The notes under the pieces were generated by a model. It was not told the DNA's origin. It worked only from the letters and a program-made list of their open reading frames with translations, and searched no databases. This document shows, in pieces, positions 33,727 to 42,866 of a stretch of 53,400 nucleotides of DNA. How positions within the stretch are numbered: the stretch's first letter is position 1; each line of letters opens with the position of its first letter. The stretch is from an uncultured Clostridia bacterium (GTDB taxonomy: Bacteria > Bacillota > Clostridia > Oscillospirales > Acutalibacteraceae), in assembly GCA_947624865.1 (NCBI GenBank), contig CANQMH010000002.1, positions 1-53,400 of the forward strand, read 5' to 3'. Made by a program: the position numbers and the translations under genes.

Positions 33727-35265
33727 GTGGATACAGTATTTAAATTTCTGTTTGAATTTCTCGGTCAGTTTTTTGGCTCATTGTGGTCAATAATAACAGG
33801 CTTGTTTACAGGAATAGGAAAGGCTTTTGACTTTCCTGCCTATATCAATATAATAAACGGCTACACTACCGAGTTGGGCGGACTCGCCTGGGGTATTGCC
33901 ATTCTTGCAATTGTACTTCTTGTTGCTGTACTTGGCTTGATTGTATGGCTTATTATCGTCGCCGTAAAAAAGTTTATTCGTTCGCATCGCAGAAGAAAAG
34001 ATACCGACTCACTTGTTAAAGAGGTGCAGGCACTCAATAAAGAGGTTATGCGTTTAAACCTTGAGAAAGATAAAATTCTTTCTATGAAGGTTTCGCAGAT
34101 CGGACTTAATCCTAATGAGATTGCAGAGCTTACAGGCGAAGAGATAGAGTCACTTAACGGTGAAGGCGAAGAAGAGGGCACATCAGACAAGAGATTCTAC
34201 AAACTTGCAGAAATTGATGAACTTTGGGCAGATTATCAGCCCCCTGAATATGATAACGACATCACACTTCCCGAGTTCTGTGAACGCTTCAGAAATTTTG
34301 CGTGCTCCAGACTTGGACTTTACTACGATCTTAAACTTATCAGACTTTTTGTTGCATCGTTTGCTTCTACCAGACTTATTATTCTCCAAGGTATTTCCGG
34401 TACTGGTAAAACATCACTGGCATACGCTTTTGGTAAGTTTGTAAATAATCCATCAATTATCGCATCTGTTCAGCCGTCATGGCGTGACAGAACAGAGCTC
34501 TTCGGATACTTTAATGAATTTACAAAGAAGTTTAATGAAACTGAACTTCTCCGTGCAATGTACGAGGCTTCCTACAACGAGAATATCTACGCTGTTATCC
34601 TCGATGAGATGAATATTGCCCGCGTTGAGTACTACTTTGCTGAGATGCTGTCTATTCTTGAAATGCCCTCACGCGATGAGTGGGTTGTAGATATTATTCC
34701 AAACGCGTGGGAATCCGATCCTAAGCATATTGTAAACGGTCAGCTCAGAATTCCGCCCAATATGTGGTATATTGGTACAGCTAACAACGACGACTCTACT
34801 TTTGCTATCACAGATAAGGTATATGACCGTGCTATGCCTATTAATATTGATACAAAGGGTGTTGCATTTGATGCTCCCGATACACCTCCGGTAATTATCA
34901 ATTACAATCACTTTGAGGATATTCTCAATGATGCTAAAGCAAAATTTGTGGTATCAGAGGAAAGTCTTAAAAAGGTTGGACTTCTTGACGACTATGTAAT
35001 TGAGCATTTTCGCATAGCTTTTGGTAACCGTATTGTTAAGCAGCTCCGCGATTTTGTTCCTGCCTATGTTGGCTGCGGCGGTACAGAGCTTGACGGTCTT
35101 GACTATGTACTCGCGCGTAAGGTATTCAGAAAGTTTGAATCACTTAACCTTTCGTACATCCGCGACGAAATTGACGGTCTTTGCGCTTACCTAGACGAAT
35201 TGTTTGGTGAACAAAATATGAATGAATCAAAAGATTATCTCCGTATGCTCAAAAAGCTGGTATAA
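33727..35265 (+). CDS. Membrane-anchored McrB-like AAA+ ATPase
   Basis: This 512-residue protein has an amphipathic N-terminus and a membrane helix (AILAIVLLVAVLGLIVWLIIV, about 57-78). A basic stretch, a short coiled coil (about 93-115) and an acidic linker lead to an AAA+ domain of the McrB/MoxR-dynein group. Walker A is GISGTGKTS (222-230), Walker B is VILDEMN (290-296) and sensor 1 is GTANNDD near 351. VEYYFAEMLSILE and DRAMPINID also match McrB-type motors. McrB normally has a DNA-recognition domain at its N-terminus; here that is replaced by a membrane anchor. The partner gene follows after 99 bases. The start is a GTG, 10 bases after AAGGAG. Confidence 0.88.
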   Translation: MDTVFKFLFEFLGQFFGSLWSIITGLFTGIGKAFDFPAYINIINGYTTELGGLAWGIAILAIVLLVAVLGLIVWLIIVAVKKFIRSHRRRKDTDSLVKEVQALNKEVMRLNLEKDKILSMKVSQIGLNPNEIAELTGEEIESLNGEGEEEGTSDKRFYKLAEIDELWADYQPPEYDNDITLPEFCERFRNFACSRLGLYYDLKLIRLFVASFASTRLIILQGISGTGKTSLAYAFGKFVNNPSIIASVQPSWRDRTELFGYFNEFTKKFNETELLRAMYEASYNENIYAVILDEMNIARVEYYFAEMLSILEMPSRDEWVVDIIPNAWESDPKHIVNGQLRIPPNMWYIGTANNDDSTFAITDKVYDRAMPINIDTKGVAFDAPDTPPVIINYNHFEDILNDAKAKFVVSEESLKKVGLLDDYVIEHFRIAFGNRIVKQLRDFVPAYVGCGGTELDGLDYVLARKVFRKFESLNLSYIRDEIDGLCAYLDELFGEQNMNESKDYLRMLKKLV

Positions 35266-35274
35266 TGTAGTGAA

Positions 35275-35299
35275 ATAGGGCGAACCGAGTTCGCCCTAT
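35275..35299 (+). other. Hairpin between the AAA+ and DUF2357 genes
   Basis: A perfect 10-bp stem, ATAGGGCGAA/TTCGCCCTAT (35275-35284 with 35290-35299), has no T-tract. It is a possible mRNA processing or stabilising element that sets the ratio of the two partner proteins. Confidence 0.5.
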
Positions 35300-35364
35300 A
35301 CTTACTCGACTAATCTGTAGAAATTGCGGTAAAAATTTGTTTGGAATTGTGAGGAAAAAATACA

Positions 35365-37878
35365 ATGGCCGATTACAGTAAATATTATAGAGCTTATATG
35401 TATATGCAGGAGCTTCTGCAGAACGACTTTACTTACAATTACATAAACGAAGGTCTTAAAGACGGCGATAACGGCAAAGATTCGCTTGTGGGTAAAACTA
35501 ATGAAAAAGTTATCGATATGGACTGGGTTGAGGCCATCGAGGAGGTATTGCCTTATATTCAGAAGGCAATAGATGAACAGCGCCGTTTTATTAAGCAGAT
35601 TGAAAATGTTGTCAGAATTGAGCTTGCAAGAAAAACGGGTCCCGAATCTGTTAAGCATCTATCCCAGCACACCAATTTCATTGCAAAAGTTGAAGGAGAT
35701 TCTGTTACTCCCAATAAGATCCTTGTTACTGAGCGTGAAGAGAGCTTTGCAATTTACGAAAACAGGGTTCTTTTAACACTTATCCGCAAGGCACTTGTTT
35801 TTGTGGCAGACAAATATACAAAGATGAAGGATGTTCCCGACGACAGCTACAATGAATTTTCATTAAACCGCGTACTGACGCTCAATGAAGAAAAAACGGA
35901 ATTTAATTTTAAATATTCAAGAGAGGCTCGTGAAACCCTTGCCGATGACCTTGATCTTATTGATGCAAGTGAACTCTCTGACTTTGACAGAATCAGAAAG
36001 ATAAGAAATACGCTCAACAGTTTTCTTACTACCCCGCTGATGATAGCAATTGCAAAGGAACCCGAGGTTCGGCCTCCTATTACTCAGACAAACCTTCTCA
36101 AGAAGAATCCTAACTTTAAAAAGGCTATGGAACTATGGAGCTTTCTTGATAGTTACAAAAAGCCGGGATTTGAAATCGTCGGTGAAAAGTTTGACGGAAA
36201 AATGTCCGAACAGGTTCAGCAGGACGTTTATTTTACAATGGGCTTTGAGCATTTTATGATGTCCATTGCCACAAACCCGGGTCTGCGAAGACTTCTTCAG
36301 GAAAAATATGAAGAAGAAAACGCTCGCATTGCTGAGGAGGCATCAAGGCCTGAAAGAACACGAGAGTCGGTTCTAAAGGCTCAGCTTGATGCAGTCCGCA
36401 AGGAAGAGATGGAAATTCGCCTCAAGGAGATTCGTGAGCGCGAAAAGAAAATTCTTGATTTACAGAACGAAGTTAAGAACTTAAAAAATCAGCTGGCAGA
36501 AAAAGAACGCATTATTATCAGTTTAAGGGGAAAAGTTTCGGCACTTGAAGATCAGGTTAACGAGCTTAAGGCTGAGTTAAAAGAAACAAAGCTCAAACTG
36601 CTTGAAGCTGAAAAGCGTATAAAAGAACTTGAAGAGGAAAATGAACAGCTCAAAGCGAAAATCGCAGAGCTTGAAGCGCATATTGAGGAGCTAAACGCTA
36701 CAATAGAGGAACTCAATAAGCAGATAGATATTTTAAAAGACAGAGTACAGGTTCTTCTCCAGGAGAATGCCGCTCAAAAGGCAAAAATTGCCGAGCAGAA
36801 CCAGATTATTGCCGAGCAGACTGAAAAGATCAACGGTCTTGAAACTCAGGTAGCCGAGCAGCTTGCAACAATTGCTGCTTTAACAGAAAATATAGCCAAT
36901 TGTGAGAAAAAAATTGCAGAGGACGAACGTCAGATCAGCAATTTGACAGAAAGAAATAATAAATTAACTGATACACTCCAGACTGAGCGCGCTCAAGCTA
37001 AAGAGCGAGAGGCACAGATGAAGGCTGACTTTAATGCAAAAACAGAAGAAGCCGCACAGGCACATGCAGCTGAGATCAAGTCTATGCAAAAGACAATTGA
37101 CGATGCTGATGCCGCTCATGCGGAGTTGGTTGCACAAATGAATGCAGACTTTGCTGATAAAACAAATGCCGCAGAGCAAAAGCGTATTAATGATTTGTCG
37201 GCACAGCAGCAGGAATTTGAAAATCAAATTAATAAAATTAAGAAAAATAATGCTTCTGCAGCCGCAGCAGTTGATGCAAAACATGCGTCTGAAATTAGGA
37301 AGGTTCAAAAGTCCGTTGACAAACGTGTTGCGGCGGCGGAGAAAGATGCTGAAAAGCGTATGAACGCAAGGGTTAAGGAAGCCGAAAAGAACGCTAAGAG
37401 CGACATTCGCACCGCGAAAGATGCAATTCGTGCAATTAAATCTTCTGCTGATCTTATTATTCGTGATTATAACTACGGATGTTTGAGTGTTGTCTCGGCA
37501 TATGCTCAGCAGGCGGCAGATTCCGGAATTAATGATTTAACCGGAGCTATTATTGATACCGCCCGCAGTATTGAAACGGTGGCTGTTACTAAGAGCGGCA
37601 AGGGTGTAAGCCTTTGCACATATTCAAACAATACCTTTAATGAAGTTAAGCTTTATAAAAAGAGTACATCTCTTGATATAGCGCTGGCAGATGTCTTAAA
37701 ACAGATCGTCGGAATTTCAAATAAGCCAGTTTGCGTTACGTATTCAGGCGTTAATAGGTCGGTTGCAGAGAGCTTTGCGGCTCAGGCAAAGTCGGCTGGT
37801 GCAGATAGGGTAACAGTTTCTGAAAACTTATCAATTAATTCAAACGGTATGGTTGCAATTTACTTCTGCAAGGAGTAA
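35365..37878 (+). CDS. DUF2357-like protein with long coiled coil (McrB partner)
   Basis: This 837-residue protein has three parts. Residues 1-310 resemble DUF2357, the N-terminal domain of proteins paired with McrB-like ATPases: SVKHLSQHTNFI near 92 and EESFAIYENRVLLTLIRKAL near 125. Residues about 320-700 form an almost continuous coiled coil (heptads of Leu/Ile with Glu/Lys, then an Ala-rich part). The last 130 residues are a compact unrecognised domain with GKGVSLCTYSNN and NKPVCVTYSGVNRSVAESFA. The PD-(D/E)xK nuclease expected in such partners is not visible. There are no membrane helices or signal peptide, so it is probably cytoplasmic and docks on the AAA+ ring. Confidence 0.75.
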   Translation: MADYSKYYRAYMYMQELLQNDFTYNYINEGLKDGDNGKDSLVGKTNEKVIDMDWVEAIEEVLPYIQKAIDEQRRFIKQIENVVRIELARKTGPESVKHLSQHTNFIAKVEGDSVTPNKILVTEREESFAIYENRVLLTLIRKALVFVADKYTKMKDVPDDSYNEFSLNRVLTLNEEKTEFNFKYSREARETLADDLDLIDASELSDFDRIRKIRNTLNSFLTTPLMIAIAKEPEVRPPITQTNLLKKNPNFKKAMELWSFLDSYKKPGFEIVGEKFDGKMSEQVQQDVYFTMGFEHFMMSIATNPGLRRLLQEKYEEENARIAEEASRPERTRESVLKAQLDAVRKEEMEIRLKEIREREKKILDLQNEVKNLKNQLAEKERIIISLRGKVSALEDQVNELKAELKETKLKLLEAEKRIKELEEENEQLKAKIAELEAHIEELNATIEELNKQIDILKDRVQVLLQENAAQKAKIAEQNQIIAEQTEKINGLETQVAEQLATIAALTENIANCEKKIAEDERQISNLTERNNKLTDTLQTERAQAKEREAQMKADFNAKTEEAAQAHAAEIKSMQKTIDDADAAHAELVAQMNADFADKTNAAEQKRINDLSAQQQEFENQINKIKKNNASAAAAVDAKHASEIRKVQKSVDKRVAAAEKDAEKRMNARVKEAEKNAKSDIRTAKDAIRAIKSSADLIIRDYNYGCLSVVSAYAQQAADSGINDLTGAIIDTARSIETVAVTKSGKGVSLCTYSNNTFNEVKLYKKSTSLDIALADVLKQIVGISNKPVCVTYSGVNRSVAESFAAQAKSAGADRVTVSENLSINSNGMVAIYFCKE

Positions 37879-37904
37879 AATAAAGTTAGAAAATCGAGGT
37901 CGCC

Positions 37905-38912
37905 ATGGAAAAGAGCCAACAGCTAAGTCGCAAGACTTGGAAATTACTTGCTAAAAATTTAATAGTTTTAGCTGTGCTGGTTGTAGCAACGATTGTTGGT
38001 GTATTGTCATGGTTTACAGCCGATAATTCAGCTACCGCAAGCGGAATAAATATTGTAACAGATGTGCCTGAGGGTCTTGAAATTGCAATAAAAGAGACAG
38101 GCATTGAGCCGAGTGAATCCGACTGGGTTAATGGGTCTGTAACATTATCTGCGGCAGATCCCAAATATTCGTTTCTTTCAAACCTTAATATATCTGAAAT
38201 TACAGGCGACGGCATTTTATTTATAAAGCCCTATTTGAAACAAAGCGGCTCTGTTGCAATCGCCGATACCTCGAGGGTATGGAGTGTGCAACAGGTTAAA
38301 GTCAATGAAAACGTTGATTATGTAAGCTTTGATCTCCACATAAGGACAAAGCATTCGGGCAAAACGGCTGTACTTAAGAGTTCGACATATTTTGGTCCGC
38401 TTAAGCCTAATGAAGACATGACTCCGGAAGATGGTATTTCTTCTAACAGTGTCATTGGTGCTGCAAGAATGTCCATTGTGAATGAAAATAAAAGAAAACT
38501 TCTTTGGATTCCTGCTCCCCACCTTTACTACCGATATGATAAATTGGAAACAAATGTAGTAAATGTGTATAATGATGAAGGTCTTGTCGACAGCCAATAT
38601 AAGAAGATTTATTCTGAGGGGCAGAATGGTACCTACAATCATCAATACTATACAATCGACCGAACAAGAAATATTATAAAATACGGAACCGTACCCGATA
38701 AAAGTTCAATAGTAACGGCCAACAATAAAAAAGACTATACATTGCACGAGGATGTAAGTGTTGCAGATTTGACTGAAATGTCAGGTGGCTTTTATCATGA
38801 TAAGGTTCATGTAAATTTATGGATTGAAGGAGAAGATCCTGAATCTCGTGCTGCTCAGGTTGGCGGTGAGTTTAAGGTTGAGCTGAGCCTTGACCTTAAA
38901 AATGCAAATTAA
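37905..38912 (+). CDS. SipW-dependent surface protein 4
   Basis: This 335-residue exported protein has a signal segment (NLIVLAVLVVATIVGVLSWFTADNSATASGINI, about 18-50) whose cleavage region L-S-W-F-T-A-D closely matches that of the probable major subunit. The mature domain has about 285 residues. The C-terminal motif is VNLWIEGEDPESRAAQ, the same as in proteins 1-3 but with Ser in place of the cysteine. It starts 26 bases after the coiled-coil gene and is probably translated from the same mRNA. It may be an accessory or junction subunit. Confidence 0.8.
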   Translation: MEKSQQLSRKTWKLLAKNLIVLAVLVVATIVGVLSWFTADNSATASGINIVTDVPEGLEIAIKETGIEPSESDWVNGSVTLSAADPKYSFLSNLNISEITGDGILFIKPYLKQSGSVAIADTSRVWSVQQVKVNENVDYVSFDLHIRTKHSGKTAVLKSSTYFGPLKPNEDMTPEDGISSNSVIGAARMSIVNENKRKLLWIPAPHLYYRYDKLETNVVNVYNDEGLVDSQYKKIYSEGQNGTYNHQYYTIDRTRNIIKYGTVPDKSSIVTANNKKDYTLHEDVSVADLTEMSGGFYHDKVHVNLWIEGEDPESRAAQVGGEFKVELSLDLKNAN

Positions 38913-38941
38913 TTTAAATCTATAAACAGGAGGTGAAACAT

Positions 38942-40402
38942 ATGAAGTTAAGAACTCTTGCAAAAGCTTTATTAATTAAAGCAAAGCAAAAGAGAGAGAA
39001 TTACAGGGGTATAGCAAAATCATATGTTTCACTTTTTTTGGTGGTTATACTACTTGTGGGCTCTGCAACCGCTTGGTTCGTATCAAGGGAAGGAGCTAAT
39101 ATATCATCTGATATACTTAAAATGACAGGCACGTCTGAAATACGTGATGACAGTTCAAGTAAGGCTGTGGATGAGGTTATAATTCCTGAATTTCGTCTTG
39201 AAGAGGCATCAAGCGTTGATGGAAGAAACCTTTATTTTCCTGCGTCTTTTTCTAATAATGTATCTGATGTATCAAGCGGTATCGATACAATAACAGACCT
39301 GCAGTTAAAAACTGTAACTGAGGGAATGGTATATCGCGAGGCAAACGCAGGTGATAAAAATGTTCGCTATGCGTATGCGGACAAAACCATTACATCTTCA
39401 GGCGGAAAAACTGATGTCTGGATAAAGGGTTACAAAATAGAGATTGGGGACAATGTTTATGAGGATAATATAGACATTGTGTATGAAAACGGCAAACCTG
39501 TGAATCAAAAATTTCCCGACAGCTGTCCCGTTCGTATCGCAATTATTTCAGACAGTGCGGAGACACCTAAGGTTATAGATCCATCAGCTCTGGTTAAGTC
39601 GTATGCTGAAAACACTGACGCTGTTTATTACATAACCCAAGAGGGCAAACCGACAACACAGAAGACTAATCTGGATGCATTCTCATCATTTTACTACGGA
39701 ACAGAAAATCCGTTATTTACAATTGAAGCAGGAAAATCTCTTAACTTTACAATTGTAGCATGGCTTGAAGGTACGCATAAAAATGCAAGAGCCTTTGAAG
39801 GCAAGAAAATGTCTGTTGAAGTTGAAATTGAAACAAATGTTTCTGAAATGGAAATGATTTATCTTCATGATAATACTGTCGGCGATGAGTATGACAATAT
39901 CACTAAGGATAATTATAAAGAAGCAGCAGATTGGAAAGGCGGTAACGGTCAGCCTTCCGGACATTGGTTAAGCAATAATGTAGTTATAGCAATGTCGTAT
40001 TATGACACAGTTGATAAAACATATAAAACTACCGTTATGTCAAAGGTTAAAGGTGAGAATTATCTCTATCAGGCAGCCATACCAATGCATGTTAAAACAG
40101 ACATATCTTTCTATCGACTCAGTACTACAGATGACAAAGATGTTGACAAGGGTACAGTATATAATTCTTGGCACACATATAGTAATGTCTATGATCAAAT
40201 GACAGATAAAGCAAAGGATTGGTCTGATAAACTATTCGGCAAACCTTCAAGCACAAGAGGAAACTATGTGCACTATTACGCGATCCGCGGAAACGGTCAT
40301 GGTCTTGTAGATCACAATGCCAGTGACAGGCACGCAAAGTGGCTTTCACCTTGTGTAGGATATTGGGGAACAGAGAGTGGTCCCGTACAAACGAGCAATT
40401 AA
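38942..40402 (+). CDS. SipW-dependent surface protein 5 with C-terminal ligand-binding-like domain
   Basis: This 486-residue exported protein has a long basic N-terminus (about 25 residues), a membrane segment and GSATAWFVSREG near residue 42. The N-terminal domain contains the diverged family motif FTIVAWLEGTHKNA near 280. After it, residues 300-486 form a second domain (MEMIYLHDNTVGDEY, HWLSNNVVIAMSYYD, YLYQAAIPMHVKTDISFYRL) that resembles the aromatic-rich beta domain of protein 6. The ATG at 38942 is 8 bases after AGGAGG; the GTG at 38933 overlaps that site. Confidence 0.77.
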   Translation: MKLRTLAKALLIKAKQKRENYRGIAKSYVSLFLVVILLVGSATAWFVSREGANISSDILKMTGTSEIRDDSSSKAVDEVIIPEFRLEEASSVDGRNLYFPASFSNNVSDVSSGIDTITDLQLKTVTEGMVYREANAGDKNVRYAYADKTITSSGGKTDVWIKGYKIEIGDNVYEDNIDIVYENGKPVNQKFPDSCPVRIAIISDSAETPKVIDPSALVKSYAENTDAVYYITQEGKPTTQKTNLDAFSSFYYGTENPLFTIEAGKSLNFTIVAWLEGTHKNARAFEGKKMSVEVEIETNVSEMEMIYLHDNTVGDEYDNITKDNYKEAADWKGGNGQPSGHWLSNNVVIAMSYYDTVDKTYKTTVMSKVKGENYLYQAAIPMHVKTDISFYRLSTTDDKDVDKGTVYNSWHTYSNVYDQMTDKAKDWSDKLFGKPSSTRGNYVHYYAIRGNGHGLVDHNASDRHAKWLSPCVGYWGTESGPVQTSN

Positions 40403-40436
40403 CATAAACATAATAATATGAACAGGAGGTGTCACA

Positions 40437-42845
40437 ATGAAAGGAAAAATAAAGACTTTATTTAGAAGGGCTTCAAAGTCAAAGCATATATCAAAAAAGG
40501 GTCTTATACTTTCCGTTGTGGCACTTGTTGAAATCATAGCAATTATGCTGGTTTCAACAACCGCTTGGGTTGAAAATGTTTCTTCAATTGTTATGCGTAC
40601 CAATGGTAAATCAGGTACAATTGAAACGCCTATCTCGCAACGTGCAAACGTAAATAAATCATCAAATAATATAATAGATTTGACGCATTACTTCCGTCCG
40701 TCCGGTAATTATCACCTCACGGCTGCTTCAAGCGCAGACGGCAATGTTTTTTATTTTCCAGAGGGGAACGGCGGAGATACAACCAATTTCCGTAAAGGCT
40801 CAATTAATGACAAAAACGTAAATTATATAAGCTTCACATTTAAGATTACCAGTGCTGTTAATTTGGCATTTGACGAAGTGCCTACAGTTAACATAGGCGG
40901 CAAAAAAGTAGAGGATAACCTTGTCAGATTTTCAATTGGTTACAACAACTCCTTTAATATATATGGCAACACGGATCAAACAGAAAATGTTGTGGGATCC
41001 GAAGACGGCTCTAAGGAAGCAACGGAGGTACACAGTTTTTCTAAATATACAAAAGGTTTTAATAGAGTAATTTCTACGACGGGAGACAGCACACTTGTTA
41101 CTATCAGTATGTGGATTCAGGATCCGACATTCGCTAATGAATCCAGATACTCAGGTAAGACTGTTACTGTCAATAACTTTAAGCTTGTCGCGGTTGAAAA
41201 GTTGGAGGCAATAGCGGTTTCGAACGGCACAGTAGGCAGTACAGGCGGTACAGTTGCAATTAATGACGGTGAGTTTGGTCCAAAGGCAACAGCATATGTT
41301 GCATACGGTCAGAGAATTAAATTAAAGGCATCTCCAAATGTTACAAACGGATACGCCTTTTTGGGCTGGTCAACCACGCTGACAGGGTTGCCTTTGAAAA
41401 ATTCCAATATTAAAAATGCCGCTGGAGATTATGAATACGAATACACAGTAAATTCAGATACTACTCTGTATGCTAAATTTACTGACAAACACATTTTGTA
41501 TTTAAAGCCAAAGTATCTTCACAATGACAAAGTTGATAGTGTTGCTTATGCAGCATATATTTGGGGCACAGAAGACGGTGCACTCAAGAAAACATGGTAT
41601 CACATGACCTATGATAGTTCAAAGAGCGCGTACAAATGTGAATACAAGGGTAATGCTAACAGTGTAATTTTCGCTTATATGGATCCGAGTTCTGCCAAGG
41701 TGGATTTAAATTCACTTACCGGAAATGATGCGTGGGACAAGTACAGATGGCTGCAAACCTATGATCTTCGTTTCCCACAGGAACTGGGAGAATACACATA
41801 TATTGTAACATCAAGAAAAGCTCCGTATAATACATATGGCAAGGTTTACGGTTATTGGGAACATGATTATGCAACCGTAAATGTTTCGGCAAGAACAGGT
41901 CAGTCAAGCTATGGTACGGTAAACGCATATCTAAGCGGAGCATATTCTGATTCGGGTGCGAGCACAAGATACTCCGACACTTCACTTAAAGTTGACGGAA
42001 CCCAATATAAAGATGATGGCAATACTAATGATAAATACGAAGCAAAGGTTATGCTTACTGCAAAAGCAAAAGACGGCTATGAATTTAAGGGCTGGTACAA
42101 TAGTGCATCAGGTGGTACAGTAGAATCAACAAATGCTGAATATGAGGTTACAGCTCCGGCAAACGGAACAAAAGTAACATATTATGCTCAGTTTGATAAG
42201 AAGCAAGTATCTTGGTATTTGAAAGGCGATTTCAACCAATGGGGAACAAATAATCCACTTACAAATACATCAGGAAGCAATTGCTCGACCTCAATTGCGT
42301 TAAAAGCAGGCAGTTATGTATTTAAAATTCATAATTTGGTTGCAGGCGACAATGGCTGGTATACTGATGGTACGACAATAACGGATGATGGATCTTCTCC
42401 CACAACTTCAAAGGTTGTATGTTCAAATAAGACACTCATAACATCGGGCAACAACATGACCTTTAAAGTCACATATGATGCAAATTACACTTTCACGTTT
42501 AACACAAGCACTAAGAGTTTGACAATCACAAGAACCAGTTTACAGACGGTTAGAATTTGGTTTGATATAAGCAGTTTGACCGGAATTTCTGATCAAAACC
42601 CAAGAATCCAAATGGTGACAGATCAGGGTACAGTACCTTCGATGACAAAGAGTGGCAATGCTTATTACGCTGATGTCCCGTCTAACTACGCTACAGGAAT
42701 TTGGTTTAACAGAATTAACGCTAATAACAGCAATGAGACATGGAATAGCTGGAACGCCGGTTCACGAAACGGACACACAAGATATAAACCTACATCATGG
42801 GGGGATCCAAGTGGTAGCGGTGGATCAGGCAGTTGGTCAGATTAA
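40437..42845 (+). CDS. Large SipW-dependent surface protein 6 with Flg_new and carbohydrate-binding-like domains
   Basis: This 802-residue protein is the largest of the set. Its signal segment (ALVEIIAIMLVSTTAWVENVSS, about 28-50) has A-W-V instead of A-W-F. An N-terminal family domain with VTISMWIQDPTFANES (near 225) is followed by a Flg_new/InlB-B-type repeat (GYAFLGWSTT...TTLYAKF) and an aromatic module (ILYLKPKYLHN...YRWLQTYDLRFP). A second Flg_new repeat (GYEFKGWYNSASGG...YYAQF) precedes a module beginning WYLKGDFNQWG and a final module (TVRIWFDISSLTG...WNSWNAGSR). The last modules look like starch- or glycan-binding beta-sandwiches. It is likely a tip or adhesive subunit. It ends Gly/Ser-rich without an anchor. 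Confidence 0.75.
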   Translation: MKGKIKTLFRRASKSKHISKKGLILSVVALVEIIAIMLVSTTAWVENVSSIVMRTNGKSGTIETPISQRANVNKSSNNIIDLTHYFRPSGNYHLTAASSADGNVFYFPEGNGGDTTNFRKGSINDKNVNYISFTFKITSAVNLAFDEVPTVNIGGKKVEDNLVRFSIGYNNSFNIYGNTDQTENVVGSEDGSKEATEVHSFSKYTKGFNRVISTTGDSTLVTISMWIQDPTFANESRYSGKTVTVNNFKLVAVEKLEAIAVSNGTVGSTGGTVAINDGEFGPKATAYVAYGQRIKLKASPNVTNGYAFLGWSTTLTGLPLKNSNIKNAAGDYEYEYTVNSDTTLYAKFTDKHILYLKPKYLHNDKVDSVAYAAYIWGTEDGALKKTWYHMTYDSSKSAYKCEYKGNANSVIFAYMDPSSAKVDLNSLTGNDAWDKYRWLQTYDLRFPQELGEYTYIVTSRKAPYNTYGKVYGYWEHDYATVNVSARTGQSSYGTVNAYLSGAYSDSGASTRYSDTSLKVDGTQYKDDGNTNDKYEAKVMLTAKAKDGYEFKGWYNSASGGTVESTNAEYEVTAPANGTKVTYYAQFDKKQVSWYLKGDFNQWGTNNPLTNTSGSNCSTSIALKAGSYVFKIHNLVAGDNGWYTDGTTITDDGSSPTTSKVVCSNKTLITSGNNMTFKVTYDANYTFTFNTSTKSLTITRTSLQTVRIWFDISSLTGISDQNPRIQMVTDQGTVPSMTKSGNAYYADVPSNYATGIWFNRINANNSNETWNSWNAGSRNGHTRYKPTSWGDPSGSGGSGSWSD

Positions 42846-42866
42846 ATGATAACAGGAGGTGAGACC

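Noticed and set aside
33727-37878. McrBC-type restriction or anti-phage system
   Set aside because: The ATPase has a membrane anchor instead of a DNA-recognition domain, the partner has no visible nuclease motif, and both lie inside a run of surface-protein genes.
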